64,000 bases of DNA from Mucilaginibacter yixingensis (GTDB taxonomy: Bacteria; Bacteroidota; Bacteroidia; Sphingobacteriales; Sphingobacteriaceae): NCBI RefSeq assembly GCF_041080815.1, contig NZ_CP160205.1, forward strand, positions 3,534,001-3,598,000, given 5' to 3'. Below the pieces are notes generated by a model. That model did not search any database. It was not told the DNA's origin and worked only from the letters and a program-made list of their open reading frames with translations. Position 1 is the stretch's first letter. The number at the start of each line of letters is the position of its first letter. The position numbers were made by a program, and so were the translations under genes. This document shows positions 15,596 through 25,911 of the stretch, piece by piece.

Positions 15596-16411
15596 ATGTC
15601 CGCACAGTTCGTAGCAGTAGTTATACCGGTGTATAAAGATATACCCAGCCATAACGAAATAATCAGTCTACGCCAATGCTTGTCTGTGCTTGGCCATTAC
15701 CCTATTGAATTTGTAGGACCAGCATCATTAAATACGGCCAGTTACTGCGAGTTTTGCTCCCCCAAGACTCCATTTAATTACAACAGTTTTGACGATGCCT
15801 ATTTTAAAGACGTCAACGGATACAACCGCCTATTACTTTCTAAAAACTTCTATAAACGATTTAGTAATTACCGATATATCCTTATCCATCAATTGGATGC
15901 GTTTGTTTTTAAAGACGAACTGAGTTATTGGTGCCATCAGGGCTATCATTACATTGGCGCCCCGCAAGTTGCTCATTTAAATGGTCCGGGAGAGATTCAG
16001 TTTCTTAAAGGCTATTCTAAAGTACTCAACATTATCAATGCCTTGTTTAAAACAAATTATACTGTAAAAAACGTGGGTAATGGGGGCTTCTCATTGCGAC
16101 ATGTAACCAAATGTCTTGGGTTGATGAGTTTAATGCATTCAAAACTTAAAGCCTGGGGAAATTTAAATGAAGATGGCTTTTTTAAATATGCAGGTAATTT
16201 ATTGTCCCCATACTTTAAACTGCCAACAGAAGACATTGCTCTTAAGTTTGCAGTAGAGATCAATCCCCAGGCTGCAATAGCCAGTCTTAACGGCAGTTTG
16301 CCTTTTGGTTGCCATGCTTTTGATAAATATGAACCGGAGTTCTGGGAGAAATATATTCCAGGTCTAAAAACAGAATTTGCCAATGCCAATCAATCTGCCA
16401 GATCTAACTGA
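15596..16411 (+). CDS. DUF5672-family putative glycosyltransferase
   Basis: 271-residue protein matching the DUF5672 pattern: AVVIPVYKDIPS near the start, YRYILIHQLDAFVFKDEL (~98-115), YHYIGAPQVA and NVGNGGFSLRHV. The family is a GT-A-like group found in polysaccharide loci, and the LDAF motif may replace the usual DxD. It follows the HlpA-like gene after 4 bp and overlaps the next gene. Enzyme activity is inferred, not known. Confidence 0.75.
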   Translation: MSAQFVAVVIPVYKDIPSHNEIISLRQCLSVLGHYPIEFVGPASLNTASYCEFCSPKTPFNYNSFDDAYFKDVNGYNRLLLSKNFYKRFSNYRYILIHQLDAFVFKDELSYWCHQGYHYIGAPQVAHLNGPGEIQFLKGYSKVLNIINALFKTNYTVKNVGNGGFSLRHVTKCLGLMSLMHSKLKAWGNLNEDGFFKYAGNLLSPYFKLPTEDIALKFAVEINPQAAIASLNGSLPFGCHAFDKYEPEFWEKYIPGLKTEFANANQSARSN

Positions 16412-17309
16412 ATACCGTGCGGCATTTGAAGCAGAAGGCGTAACTCCACCTTTCTTGGAAGTACCTGTTACCACCAACGGTTTATTGGATCAACTGCCAA
16501 CGCCCCTGGTCGATAAACAAGGTTGGCCCTGGACGGCACAAACCAATGCTGCCATATATGACAAATGTAACAACTGGCCCAAACTCACCATTGTTACCCC
16601 ATCATATAATCAGGGGCAATTTCTGGAGCAAACTATACGATCGGTACTATTACAAAACTATCCCAATCTTGAATATATCATTATAGACGGGGGAAGTACA
16701 GACAATACGGTAGAGATACTTGAGAAATATTCGCCATGGATAAGTTACTGGCACAGCAAAAAAGATAACGGACAAAGCCATGCCATTAATATGGGGTTTA
16801 GCATAGCCTCGGGCGATTATTATGCATGGATAAATAGCGACGATTTTTACCTTGAGGATACTTTCCACACTGTGGCTAAAACATTTCTCAATAAAAAAGT
16901 AGATTTCATTTATGGTTACGGTTATAATTTTAAAGTCGCCACACAACAATACCACCTGATACAAACCCCTCCTCTGCTCGACTATTTTTTAAGAATACCT
17001 GCACTTATACAGCCATCTTGTTTTTGGCGCGCCACTATTCATCAACCACTTTGGGAAGAGCTCCATTGTTCGCTCGACTATGAACTTTGGCAGCGTTTAG
17101 TTAAAGGGCATTTGCGCAAACTGATTAAAAAGCCCTTGTCTGTAGCCAATATTCATGATGAGAATAAGACAACCAGCCCGGCTATGAGTGCGGCGTGGGA
17201 AAAAGACCATAAACTTATATGCGATAAAAATGCCCACGGGCCCGTCTATAACTGGGATAGGATTATGCATCTTTATAGGTTCTACAAAAAGTTCTGGGGA
17301 GTGAAATGA
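16383..17309 (+). CDS. Family 2 glycosyltransferase
   Basis: GT2 glycosyltransferase, 308 residues from ATG 16383; a TTG two codons earlier is possible but less likely. About 65 residues precede the catalytic core, which shows TIVTPSYNQGQFLEQTI, YIIIDGGSTDNT, WISYWHSKKDNGQSHAIN and WINSDDFY. The QSHAINMG segment defines a common GT2 subgroup in O-antigen loci. It overlaps the DUF5672 gene by 29 bp. Its stop shares bases with a small downstream frame (ATGA). Confidence 0.86.
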   Translation: MPINLPDLTEYRAAFEAEGVTPPFLEVPVTTNGLLDQLPTPLVDKQGWPWTAQTNAAIYDKCNNWPKLTIVTPSYNQGQFLEQTIRSVLLQNYPNLEYIIIDGGSTDNTVEILEKYSPWISYWHSKKDNGQSHAINMGFSIASGDYYAWINSDDFYLEDTFHTVAKTFLNKKVDFIYGYGYNFKVATQQYHLIQTPPLLDYFLRIPALIQPSCFWRATIHQPLWEELHCSLDYELWQRLVKGHLRKLIKKPLSVANIHDENKTTSPAMSAAWEKDHKLICDKNAHGPVYNWDRIMHLYRFYKKFWGVK

Positions 17310-17440
17310 ACCGGCTGTTCGTTAATTCTTCAAAAAACTTAAAAGTTTCTGCTGGTAATCACATCCTTGGGGCTGGTACTTATAAAGGCAATCTTATTAG
17401 GCCGATTAGCGAGTTAAACGTATTATCTAATGAAATTTAG
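17306..17440 (+). CDS. Small hypothetical frame coupled between two glycosyltransferases
   Basis: A 44-codon frame begins at the ATG of an ATGA overlap with the upstream stop and ends 11 bp inside the next glycosyltransferase gene. It therefore fills what would be the only gap in this stretch. The peptide begins MNRLFVNSSKNLKVSAG and contains GAGTYKGN. It has no signal peptide or membrane segment and I recognise no family. It may be a real small protein, a translational coupling device, or the remnant of a deleted gene. Confidence 0.4.
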   Translation: MNRLFVNSSKNLKVSAGNHILGAGTYKGNLIRPISELNVLSNEI

Positions 17441-18365
17441 CCTGCTTGTACCTTGCTATAATGCCGAATGTTTCATTGAAGGATTTTTACGCAACATCTC
17501 AGAGCTGATCTTGCCTTTTGATGAAATATTATTCTATGATGATGCCAGTACAGACAATACAACAGACATATTATCATCCAAAGGTTATAAGGTTATTAAA
17601 GGTAATAGTAACCGCGGACCGGGCTACGCGCGAAATGTGCTCGCGGAACATGCCTCAGGGGATTACCTCCACTTTCATGATATAGACGATCTGCTTCGAC
17701 CAGACTTTCTTGAGAAAAGCTATGAAATACTTCAACAAACTGAGTATGATGTTATACTATGTAATGTCGACTGGTACGACAGCAATTTGGAAAAGATTAT
17801 TTTAAGTTGGAAATATTCTAACCGGGAGTTGAACAACAACCCATTGCCATATATTATTTCGCACCCCGTTGGTGGCATCAATGGTTTATACCGGCGAAGT
17901 GTTTTTCTTAACACGGGCGGCTTTAACACCAATCTGCGCATCTGGGAAGATGCCGATATGCATGTAAAACTGGCTTCAAAAGCCGGCGTGACCTTCAAGG
18001 TAATAGAAGAAGTTTTATCTCTATCTGTCAGGTACTCAACTTCGTTAAGCAGCAACCAGTCGTTAGGATGGGTTACGCGCTTTGAGCTGCTACAACAATA
18101 TTATAATAACTTTACGGATAAAACCGTAAGAGAAGCCATTGGGCAACAGGCACAAATTACTGCAAGCAGCCTAATTATGTGCGGGCTATTAGATGTGGCT
18201 AAGAAAGCCCTTCAACTAAGTGAACACTGCCGGGTAAAAGTACCGCAAAGCAAAAACTATCCATGGAAGGTACTTAAACGTATTTTGCCCGCGAGAGTGC
18301 GAATAGGGTTGCGCATGTTACAGTTACGGCATGCGTTCAGACATCATAGCGCATCAAATAATTAA
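17430..18365 (+). CDS. Family 2 glycosyltransferase
   Basis: GT2 glycosyltransferase of 311 residues. FSLLVPCYNAECFI, ILFYDDASTDNT, RGPGYARNVLAEHA and YLHFHDIDDLL mark the GT-A core; GGFNTNLRIWEDADMH (~172-187) gives the acceptor-side ED motif. The C-terminus is basic (RVRIGLRMLQLRHAFRHH), compatible with membrane contact. After it comes a 96-bp gap without gene or clear promoter. Confidence 0.86.
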   Translation: MKFSLLVPCYNAECFIEGFLRNISELILPFDEILFYDDASTDNTTDILSSKGYKVIKGNSNRGPGYARNVLAEHASGDYLHFHDIDDLLRPDFLEKSYEILQQTEYDVILCNVDWYDSNLEKIILSWKYSNRELNNNPLPYIISHPVGGINGLYRRSVFLNTGGFNTNLRIWEDADMHVKLASKAGVTFKVIEEVLSLSVRYSTSLSSNQSLGWVTRFELLQQYYNNFTDKTVREAIGQQAQITASSLIMCGLLDVAKKALQLSEHCRVKVPQSKNYPWKVLKRILPARVRIGLRMLQLRHAFRHHSASNN

Positions 18366-18461
18366 AATATCTACGCCTTTGCCGGCTCAAAAAACATAGT
18401 GATTAGCATTTTAGAGTTAAATGGTTAGCTTAACCTAAATCTTTTATATAAAAACAATCCG

Positions 18462-19649
18462 GTGAAGGACCGACCCGTTATACCAACATTTACAACTATA
18501 AAATTCTTACTTAAAAGAATAATCATCGCCTTATTTACAAACAATCCTTACAGACTAGAAAATTTCAAAAATTTATATAAAGAGCCCAACGGCTTACCTG
18601 TTAACCGGCCCGAACAACTCAATTATACCTTACTAAAGCAAAAAGGCGCAACATTTTCTTATCAGAAATCACCATCGTCGCAACCTGATGTAGCATTACA
18701 CAGATCGATCAATAATCAACCACGTTATTTGCCTACCGGGCTCTTTAAAGAGCCAGACCGGGTTGTTTACAGCATTAGTAACGCTGCTGTCTGGAGTCAA
18801 TTAGGACTGGTGTATGACATTAAAGAACGCGCTTTTATCAACGAGTCGGCTAAAGACTGGGTAACGGATCTAAGAATATCTCCCTTAACTACTGCTTTTC
18901 ACTTGCCTAAACCAACCCGGTTAACCGGATTAACATTATCCTGTTTAACCGTGGGTGCCGACGGCGGGTTTTATCATTTTTTTTATGAAGCAATAACGAA
19001 ACTATACATATACCAGCCTTTCATTTCACAGGCGCAACAGATTATATTTAACGGTCCGGTAACCAATTGGAAGTTAAAATGGCTGCAACTCGCAAAAGTT
19101 GATAGCTCTAAAGTGATCTGGATGGAAAACCAGGGGCATTATGTTGCGGAGCAATTACTGTTCACCAATCGGCTTGTTGCAGATCAACAGATCAACCCCT
19201 GGAGCATTTATGCTTTAAGATCACTATTTAATGTTCCGGTTGCCTGCTCATTTACGCACCCATCCGGTATTTTATGGCTCACTCGCAAAAATGTACAAGC
19301 AAGAAATATAGTATGGGAAGATAAATTACTATCACTTTTTCCGGCTATAAATTCTGTTGTGTTAGAAGACATGTCTATTGAGCAAACTATTGCAATGTTC
19401 CGGTCAGCCCAAATAGTTATAGCACCGCATGGGGCCTCACTCAGCAATATATTATTCTGCAATACGGGCACTAAAGTTTTAGAATTATATGATAAAGGCA
19501 CCTATTTTCAGCCCTGCTATTTCCGCCTCTCAGAACTATGCAAACTAAGGCACGAAATTGCCTATTTAAACTTCAACAATGCAGATGATGAGGTTTATGG
19601 TTTAACTCTGGCTAAAAAACTAATAACCAATCTATTACAAAATGCGTAG
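18462..19649 (+). CDS. Family 61 (DUF563) glycosyltransferase
   Basis: 395-residue protein of the GT61/DUF563 type. Diagnostic parts are [15 protein letters not shown] (~168-182), [13 protein letters not shown] (~263-275), the [20 protein letters not shown] run and [17 protein letters not shown]61 includes xylosyl- and GlcNAc-transferases. The start is GTG 18462, since no ATG fits nearby. It overlaps the next acyltransferase gene by 8 bp. The first half is A+T-rich. Confidence 0.82.
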   Translation: MKDRPVIPTFTTIKFLLKRIIIALFTNNPYRLENFKNLYKEPNGLPVNRPEQLNYTLLKQKGATFSYQKSPSSQPDVALHRSINNQPRYLPTGLFKEPDRVVYSISNAAVWSQLGLVYDIKERAFINESAKDWVTDLRISPLTTAFHLPKPTRLTGLTLSCLTVGADGGFYHFFYEAITKLYIYQPFISQAQQIIFNGPVTNWKLKWLQLAKVDSSKVIWMENQGHYVAEQLLFTNRLVADQQINPWSIYALRSLFNVPVACSFTHPSGILWLTRKNVQARNIVWEDKLLSLFPAINSVVLEDMSIEQTIAMFRSAQIVIAPHGASLSNILFCNTGTKVLELYDKGTYFQPCYFRLSELCKLRHEIAYLNFNNADDEVYGLTLAKKLITNLLQNA

Positions 19650-20175
19650 ATTATCAGGCATATTCATTCGCATTTTCTTTCGCTCCCGCGGTATAGATCT
19701 TCGCAGCCATATTATTATCAAACCTAATGTTTTTCTGTCGCGTGGCTTTTATAATGGCAGGAAAGGACACGTTGTCATTCATAATAATTGCGAGTTGTGC
19801 CGGGGCGTCATCATCAAAGCATATGGCGGTCAGGTAACCATTTATCAAAACACTTTTCTGGGTGAGCACGTAACCATCTACGGTCATGGCGGTGTGGAAA
19901 TTGGTCAAAATACGCTGATTGCGATGCATACCTGCATTGTTAGCTCTAACCATACCATCCCAAGTAAAGATACCTTGATCCGCTCCCAGCCTGATATTCT
20001 TTTACCGGTTAAAATAGGCAATGATGTATGGATTGGCGCAGGAGCTAAAATTTTAGGTGGCGTAACCATAGGAGATGGCTGTGTGGTTGGCGCCGGAGCA
20101 GTTGTGACCAAAGACTTACCACCTTATGCCGTTGCAATGGGGGTGCCGGCACGGATAACTGCTTACAGGCAATGA
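19642..20175 (+). CDS. Hexapeptide-repeat acyltransferase (WbbJ/LacA-like)
   Basis: Left-handed beta-helix acyltransferase of 177 residues, with repeats in [46 protein letters not shown] and [20 protein letters not shown] supplies the likely catalytic His. This is the WbbJ/CysE/LacA superfamily, usually O-acetylating sugars of surface glycans. ATG 19642 lies inside the end of the GT61 gene, and the stop overlaps the next ATG (ATGA). Confidence 0.85.
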   Translation: MRRLSGIFIRIFFRSRGIDLRSHIIIKPNVFLSRGFYNGRKGHVVIHNNCELCRGVIIKAYGGQVTIYQNTFLGEHVTIYGHGGVEIGQNTLIAMHTCIVSSNHTIPSKDTLIRSQPDILLPVKIGNDVWIGAGAKILGGVTIGDGCVVGAGAVVTKDLPPYAVAMGVPARITAYRQ

Positions 20176-21083
20176 GTATTAAACTATCTGTTATCATACC
20201 TACCTATAATCCGGATGCAGATATTCTTGGTCAAACGTTGCAGGCTCTAAAAGTGCAAAGTTTACCGTCATCAGAATGGGAACTGATTATTATAGATAAC
20301 AATTCAACCCCGGCTGTTAAGGTTGATTTACAATGGCATCCGCACGCCACAATAGTTAAAGAACCTAATCAAGGTCTTACCTATGCCCGCATAAAAGGTT
20401 TTGAGGAGGCTAAAGGAGATGTAGTGGTAATGGTAGACGACGATAACATTTTAGCGGCTGATTATTTGCAGCATGCACTGCAACTGTTGGAGAACCGGCC
20501 GGCACTGGGCGCTGCAGGTGGCAAATCATTGCCTGAATTTAAGGCAGAGCCTCCTGTGTGGATTAAAGATTTTTACGGCAATCTTGCATTAAGAGACTTA
20601 GGCAACGAAGCAGTAACCGGCAAATGGGAAGGCTGTTATCCGGGCTTTGCACCAATAGGTGCCGGTATGATTATCAGAAAGACGGCCCTAAAAAACTACA
20701 TCCGTCATATCAATGAGGGAGCAAGACTAATCAGTGATCGACAAGGGCAATCGCTTGGCTCTGGTGGCGATAACGATATGGTGTTAAATATATTGAAAGA
20801 CGGTTGGGAGATTGGCTATTTCCCACAATTGGTATTGCATCATATTATCCCGGCCAATCGCTTAGAGTACCGCTACCTGGCCAGGCTTAATAAAGACAGT
20901 TTTAAATCATGGATCAAGGTATTGCACATCCACGGCATCAATCCTTGGAAGAAAACATCGCGCTGGTCTGTACCTTTACGCAAGTTAAAACTGTGGTTTA
21001 CCCAACGCGCTTACGTGGGTAAAGCCAACTTTATAAAATGGCAAGGCTATTGCGGCATGGCCGAAGCATTAGCTGATTTATAA
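20172..21083 (+). CDS. Family 2 glycosyltransferase
   Basis: GT2 enzyme of 303 residues. [27 protein letters not shown] and [10 protein letters not shown] give donor and metal sites; [15 protein letters not shown] (~198-212) is the acceptor ED-like segment of the WcaA/succinoglycan group. The ATG overlaps the previous stop by 4 bp. A weakly conserved C-terminal part ([16 protein letters not shown]) is basic. Substrates unknown. Confidence 0.86.
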   Translation: MSIKLSVIIPTYNPDADILGQTLQALKVQSLPSSEWELIIIDNNSTPAVKVDLQWHPHATIVKEPNQGLTYARIKGFEEAKGDVVVMVDDDNILAADYLQHALQLLENRPALGAAGGKSLPEFKAEPPVWIKDFYGNLALRDLGNEAVTGKWEGCYPGFAPIGAGMIIRKTALKNYIRHINEGARLISDRQGQSLGSGGDNDMVLNILKDGWEIGYFPQLVLHHIIPANRLEYRYLARLNKDSFKSWIKVLHIHGINPWKKTSRWSVPLRKLKLWFTQRAYVGKANFIKWQGYCGMAEALADL

Positions 21084-21084
21084 C

Positions 21085-22011
21085 GTGCTACAGCAAATTA
21101 TCAATATCCTTTACCGGTACCCCAGGTCAACATTAAAAAGATATGCACGGTTTGGCGGCTATCTAAACTATCGCCGCATGCTGCATGGCCGCAACAAGAT
21201 GCAGCAGATGGCCATAAACCTACCCCCTGTTCAATCATATCCAGATGGCCTGCCTATCTATTTTTTAACCGGCCGCAACTACTTGTATCAAACGTTATTT
21301 TGTATCCAATCGCTGGTACGGGTAACCACTGCCCAGTTTAAATTTATATTGGTTGATGACGGCACTTTTAATCACCAGATAACAGAACAGATAAAACGCC
21401 AATTGCCCGGGGCTGCTATTATTATGCAGGAAACCATCGAGCAAAATCTAAATACAATATTACCTGCCGTAAAATTCCAGGCACTGCGTAATAAGCGTAA
21501 GGTTTATCCTCACCTAAAAAAACTTACAGACATACATGCACTTCCCGGTAATGAGTGGAAACTGGTAATGGACTCTGATATGCTTTTCTGGCACGAGCCT
21601 AAGGCATTGATAAACTGGCTAAAACATCCGCAATTTCCTATATACATGGTAGATTGTGTTGAAAGTTATGGCTACACCACCCAGTTGATGAAAAGTTTAT
21701 GTGGCACCAACTTACCAACCTTAATCAATGTGGGGATTATAGGTTTGAACAGCAATAGCATTAATTGGCAGGATCTGGAAAGCTGGACTAGTGAGTTGGA
21801 AGCAAAAGAGGGCCCATCCTATTACCTCGAACAAGCGCTTACAGCTATGCTGATTGGCCAGCAGCCTGCCCTGGTTTTAAGCGGCGACGATTATATCGTA
21901 AATCCGGATAAAAACATTATTTACGGACAGCAAAAAATCTTGCATCATTATGTCGACCTTTCTAAAGAATTTTATTTCAAGCATGCATGGCAACAGATAG
22001 CAATTCCATAG
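21085..22011 (+). CDS. Putative GT-A glycosyltransferase
   Basis: 308-residue protein starting at GTG 21085, one base after the previous stop. Motifs: YFLTGRNYLYQTLFCIQSL, FILVDDGTF and KLVMDSDMLFWHEP (an S-D-M variant of DxD, ~166-179), followed by LINVGIIGLNS as in family-8-like enzymes. It does not fall clearly into a common CAZy family by eye. Sugar transfer is inferred from these motifs and context. Confidence 0.72.
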   Translation: MLQQIINILYRYPRSTLKRYARFGGYLNYRRMLHGRNKMQQMAINLPPVQSYPDGLPIYFLTGRNYLYQTLFCIQSLVRVTTAQFKFILVDDGTFNHQITEQIKRQLPGAAIIMQETIEQNLNTILPAVKFQALRNKRKVYPHLKKLTDIHALPGNEWKLVMDSDMLFWHEPKALINWLKHPQFPIYMVDCVESYGYTTQLMKSLCGTNLPTLINVGIIGLNSNSINWQDLESWTSELEAKEGPSYYLEQALTAMLIGQQPALVLSGDDYIVNPDKNIIYGQQKILHHYVDLSKEFYFKHAWQQIAIP

Positions 22012-22787
22012 TACAATCGTTATGGATTGGCGGTCAGCTTTCAAAAGTTGAACAACTTTGTATCCAGTCTTTTTTAGATCATGGGCATGAGTTTCATTTA
22101 TATGCTTATGAGGATATTAAGAATGCGCCCGCTCGAACGCAAGTTATCGATGCAAGCAACATCATGCCGGCAAGTTCTATATTTCGCTACAAAGCCGGGT
22201 GGGCAAAAGGCTCAGTATCTGGCTTTGCCGATGTTTTTAGAGTAATGATGGTTCTTAAAAATGGAGGATGGTGGGTAGATATGGATATGATTTGCCTAAA
22301 GAAACTCGATTTTAAGAACGATTTTGTAATCTGCTCGAGTTACGAAGGTGAATATGATCAATTAGTTAATAACTGCATTTTCAAATGTCCTCAACAGCAT
22401 CCGTTCCTTCAGTATTGCTTAGATGAAATAAAAAAAATTGATTTAGAAAACATGGATTTCGGACTAGCCGGTCCATTTCTATTTCAGCGGGCTATAAAAA
22501 ATTTAGGTTTGGAAGAGCAGGTCTCTCCATACCAGATTTTTAATCCTATAGCCTGGAAAAACGTAAGCGAATTGGTTTTAGGGCAGTTATCGCCCGCTAA
22601 TAAAATTAAAGAACAACTAAGGCCGATTTTTAAACCGGCCACCATGCCCGGTAGAAAGATATCAGATTCATCATACACAGTGCACTTTTGGAATGAGGTT
22701 TGGAAGAATTGTAATCTTGATAAAAACGGCACCTACGGCAGTTCATCGCTTTTTGAAAAACTTAAACGCAAACACGGTATTTCCTGA
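21987..22787 (+). CDS. Family 32 glycosyltransferase (DXD sugar-binding region)
   Basis: 266-residue protein with the Gly_transf_sug (GT32) pattern. IVQSLWIGGQLSKVEQLCI begins the fold, FADVFRVMMVLKNGGWWVDMDMICLK (given in parts: FADVFRVM then GGWWVDMD, ~70-95) holds the DxD, and VHFWNEVW lies near the end. Such enzymes add mannose, galactose or glucose in capsule loci. ATG 21987 lies 25 bp inside the upstream gene. The next gene starts directly after its stop. Confidence 0.84.
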   Translation: MATDSNSIVQSLWIGGQLSKVEQLCIQSFLDHGHEFHLYAYEDIKNAPARTQVIDASNIMPASSIFRYKAGWAKGSVSGFADVFRVMMVLKNGGWWVDMDMICLKKLDFKNDFVICSSYEGEYDQLVNNCIFKCPQQHPFLQYCLDEIKKIDLENMDFGLAGPFLFQRAIKNLGLEEQVSPYQIFNPIAWKNVSELVLGQLSPANKIKEQLRPIFKPATMPGRKISDSSYTVHFWNEVWKNCNLDKNGTYGSSSLFEKLKRKHGIS

Positions 22788-23738
22788 TTGAAAAACAACA
22801 GCACCTTAGTTTCCATTTGTATACCGGCTTATAATTGTGAGGGATTTATTCCACAAGCACTACAGTGCCTGCTTGCGCAAACATATAATAATATTGAACT
22901 GATTGTTGTAAACGATGGCTCTACTGATGGCACATTAAAACTGGTTGAAAGCATAAAAGACAGCAGGCTAAACGTCATCACTAATGCCAACCGGGGAGCC
23001 TCGGCTGCACGAAACATTGCTTTTCAAAGGTCAAAAGGACAAAACATTATTTTTTTTGATGCTGACGACTGGGTGGCCCCGGATTTTATTACCAAACAAT
23101 TACTTGCATTAAATGGAGCAGATAATTCAGTAGTGCTCTCGGCCTGGGGGCGGTTTTATAATAATGATCTAAATACATTTAAGGCAGCCGAAATATCAAG
23201 TGGCCAAATCAGCTTCACAGAATGGATAAATCAATACTGGTACAATGCCAACCCTATGACAAATCCGGGACGTGCACTCATTCCCCGAAAACTTATTGAA
23301 ACAGTTTCCTGGAACAAAGATTTGACTTTAAATGACGACCTCGAGTATTTTACACGTGTTTTTTTAAATACAGAGAAAATCATCCTTAATTCTGACGCCA
23401 TGCTGTATTACCGATCAGGAGTCAGCGGATTATCAGGCACTAAAAACCAGCAAGCCTACCAGTCACTTTTTAATTCTGTAAAAATTTCTACCACCCTTGT
23501 ACTAAACCATTACCCTAACAATACATTAATAAAGAAAAGTTGTGCCAACATGTGGCAAAGCATTGTTTATGAATTGTATCCACGTCAGGGTCACTTAGTT
23601 AAATTGGCCGAGCAAAACATAGAAAAACTCGGTGGCTCGGATTTAACTTTTCCCGCCGGTGGATATTCTCGTTTACTATCATATTTTATTGGCTGGCGGG
23701 CAGCGAAAAAGATTAAAACATTGTTATTAGCATGGTAA
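22788..23738 (+). CDS. Family 2 glycosyltransferase
   Basis: GT2 glycosyltransferase, 316 residues, initiated at TTG 22788 immediately after the preceding TGA. Motifs: VSICIPAYNCEGFIPQAL, LIVVNDGSTDGT, RGASAARNIAF and IIFFDADDWV. LNDDLEYFTRV (~184-194) gives the acceptor ED site. Context suggests repeat-unit assembly; the donor is unknown. Confidence 0.86.
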   Translation: MKNNSTLVSICIPAYNCEGFIPQALQCLLAQTYNNIELIVVNDGSTDGTLKLVESIKDSRLNVITNANRGASAARNIAFQRSKGQNIIFFDADDWVAPDFITKQLLALNGADNSVVLSAWGRFYNNDLNTFKAAEISSGQISFTEWINQYWYNANPMTNPGRALIPRKLIETVSWNKDLTLNDDLEYFTRVFLNTEKIILNSDAMLYYRSGVSGLSGTKNQQAYQSLFNSVKISTTLVLNHYPNNTLIKKSCANMWQSIVYELYPRQGHLVKLAEQNIEKLGGSDLTFPAGGYSRLLSYFIGWRAAKKIKTLLLAW

Positions 23739-24712
23739 CTTGTCGTATTTTTTTGCTTACATATAACCGTAACCAGCTTTTGCCAAGAGCTGTGAACAGT
23801 ATACTCAATCAAACTTTTACCAATTGGGTGTGTGAACTCCACAATGATAACCCTGAAGACAATTTCCCTGCAGAATATATTCGGTCCTTAAATGATGACA
23901 GATTTGTAGTTATCAATCACCCTCAAAACCTTGGCGCTACATCTACCTTTAACCTGGCATTTGCCGCTTGTAATGAAGATTATGCCAGTATACTTGAAGA
24001 TGATAACTGGTGGGAGCCTGCGTTTTTGCAAACAGGAATTGAGGCAATGCTGGCAGATAACTCTGTTGAAGTTATTGTATGCAACGAAAATATATGGGTT
24101 GAACAAATAGATGGTAGTTGGCATGATACCCGCCAAACAATATGGCCTGAAACTATGGGCCAGCAGTTCTATACCTATAACCTTGTCAATAAGTGTGGAT
24201 CGGCAAAAATTTGCAATAGCTCAATGATCTGGAAAACGCAGCATGCAGCTCAATGGATAACGCCCAACAATATACCGGTTGACGTAACTGAACATTTTAG
24301 AGAGAGATTGATGCCACACCCCATATTACTGATCAATACACCATTGGCAAATTATGCAAGAACACTCGTTTCACATCGATCCAAAGATACCGCGGTTTGG
24401 GGGGCATACCAGGTATTATTAATTGCTTCAGTATTTCAATTGTTGAATTTTGCTGATAGCCAAAAGTTTGCCGCCCGCTTGTGGGAACAATCAGCAAATA
24501 ATTCACCATACCAAACAACACTTATAAACACCGCTTTGGCAATAAAACAAGCATCGCCATTATTAAAATACGTGTCGACTGCTAATAAGTTCAGGTATTT
24601 GCTTACAATACTAAGAAACCCCATACGCTGGTTTAAAATAGTTAACGCTTCTTATAATTATCCGACGCAGTGGACCTTTCTTCTTGAACATACATACTTT
24701 ACAGGCATTTGA
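23732..24712 (+). CDS. Family 2-like glycosyltransferase
   Basis: 326-residue GT-A protein. CRIFLLTYNRNQLLPRAV, ELHNDNPEDN, HPQNLGATSTFNLAF and YASILEDDNWW follow the GT2 order, although the usual DGSxD is replaced by NDNPED. The C-terminal third is longer than usual and has no obvious motif. It overlaps the gene before by 7 bp and the gene after by 4 bp (TTGA). Confidence 0.8.
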   Translation: MVTCRIFLLTYNRNQLLPRAVNSILNQTFTNWVCELHNDNPEDNFPAEYIRSLNDDRFVVINHPQNLGATSTFNLAFAACNEDYASILEDDNWWEPAFLQTGIEAMLADNSVEVIVCNENIWVEQIDGSWHDTRQTIWPETMGQQFYTYNLVNKCGSAKICNSSMIWKTQHAAQWITPNNIPVDVTEHFRERLMPHPILLINTPLANYARTLVSHRSKDTAVWGAYQVLLIASVFQLLNFADSQKFAARLWEQSANNSPYQTTLINTALAIKQASPLLKYVSTANKFRYLLTILRNPIRWFKIVNASYNYPTQWTFLLEHTYFTGI

Positions 24713-25911
24713 GAAAAAGTATTTGTATTATCTCACAATCGCACCTCAGCCGCAATCCGCGTGTACTCAAAGAATGCCTGGCGCTACAACAAGAAGGTTA
24801 CCAGGTAACTATACTTACTGCCATTTACAGCCACGATTTATTGAATGAGGATAAACAACTGCTAAAAAACAGTGGCGTGACCTGCCTTTTCTATAGCGAC
24901 CTGCGCAAAAAAAATTTCCGGACTTTTAAAGACAGGTTGATTCGTAAAACGATGGTCTTTCTACAACAATATTTCGGTGTAGAAAGCACCCTGAGTTTAG
25001 GCTATGGCGCCAAAAGATTAAAAAAAATGAGCAGGCAAATACAGGCCGATCTTTTTATCTGTCATCAGGAACTACCTACCTGCATCGGCACATGGCTATT
25101 AAAAAAAGGCAAAAAAACAGCCTTCGATCTGGAAGATTGGTATGCCGAAGATCTACTGCCCGAAACACAAAAGAAGCGCCCAATACACTTGTTAAAGGCG
25201 GCAGAGCAGTACGTATTACACAATGGTACATACTGTACCACTACCTCAATTACTTTAGCTAAAAAGCTGTCAGTGGTATACCAAAGCCCACAGCCCGCTG
25301 TGCTTTACAATGTGTTTCCCAAACCCAATATACCGGGCGGCGAAAAAACTTTCAATACACCGCTTAAGCTATTCTGGTTTTCACAAACTATAGGGCCTGG
25401 CCGCGGACTGGAGCAATTTATTGCTTTGTTGCATTACATCAATGCACCGGTAGAGCTGCATTTACTTGGCGCTGCAGATACCAGGTATCAGTCCCTGCTA
25501 ACGGGGGCTATACCTTTACAGCATAGCATCCATTTTCATGGGTTGGTACCAACACAGCAGCTTCCGGGAGTAATAGCTCAGTTTGACATCGGCTTGGCGC
25601 TTGAGATGGATGAACCGCCAAGCCGTAATTATACCATCACCAATAAGTTTTTCCAGTATATCCAATCGGGTTTGCCGGTTATTGCGTCGGCCACGGTAGG
25701 GCAACTGGAAGCTTTTGAAAGCTATACCCCGGGCTACATGCTGGAACATGGAATGTCAGAAGCCGATGCTCCGGGGTTGGCCTCCTGGCTAAATAATGCC
25801 GATGCGCTACAGGCAGCACGCCAAAGGGCACTACAGGCGGCGGAGTTCTTTAACTGGGAAAATGAATCAAAAAAACTGGTAGCACTGGTTGAAAATGCCA
25901 TCGGCAAATAA
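24709..25911 (+). CDS. Family 4 glycosyltransferase
   Basis: GT-B glycosyltransferase, 400 residues, starting at TTG 24709 in a TTGA stop/start overlap. The N-terminal domain opens ICIISQSHLSRNPRVLKE. The C-terminal domain has LFWFSQTIGPGRGLEQFI, IHFHGLVPTQQLPG and TNKFFQYIQSGLPVIAS, a shortened form of the GT4 E-x7-E region with the first Glu replaced. The HLSRNPRVLK motif marks a GT4 subgroup common in Bacteroidota exopolysaccharide loci. Specificity unknown. Confidence 0.85.
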   Translation: MRKSICIISQSHLSRNPRVLKECLALQQEGYQVTILTAIYSHDLLNEDKQLLKNSGVTCLFYSDLRKKNFRTFKDRLIRKTMVFLQQYFGVESTLSLGYGAKRLKKMSRQIQADLFICHQELPTCIGTWLLKKGKKTAFDLEDWYAEDLLPETQKKRPIHLLKAAEQYVLHNGTYCTTTSITLAKKLSVVYQSPQPAVLYNVFPKPNIPGGEKTFNTPLKLFWFSQTIGPGRGLEQFIALLHYINAPVELHLLGAADTRYQSLLTGAIPLQHSIHFHGLVPTQQLPGVIAQFDIGLALEMDEPPSRNYTITNKFFQYIQSGLPVIASATVGQLEAFESYTPGYMLEHGMSEADAPGLASWLNNADALQAARQRALQAAEFFNWENESKKLVALVENAIGK

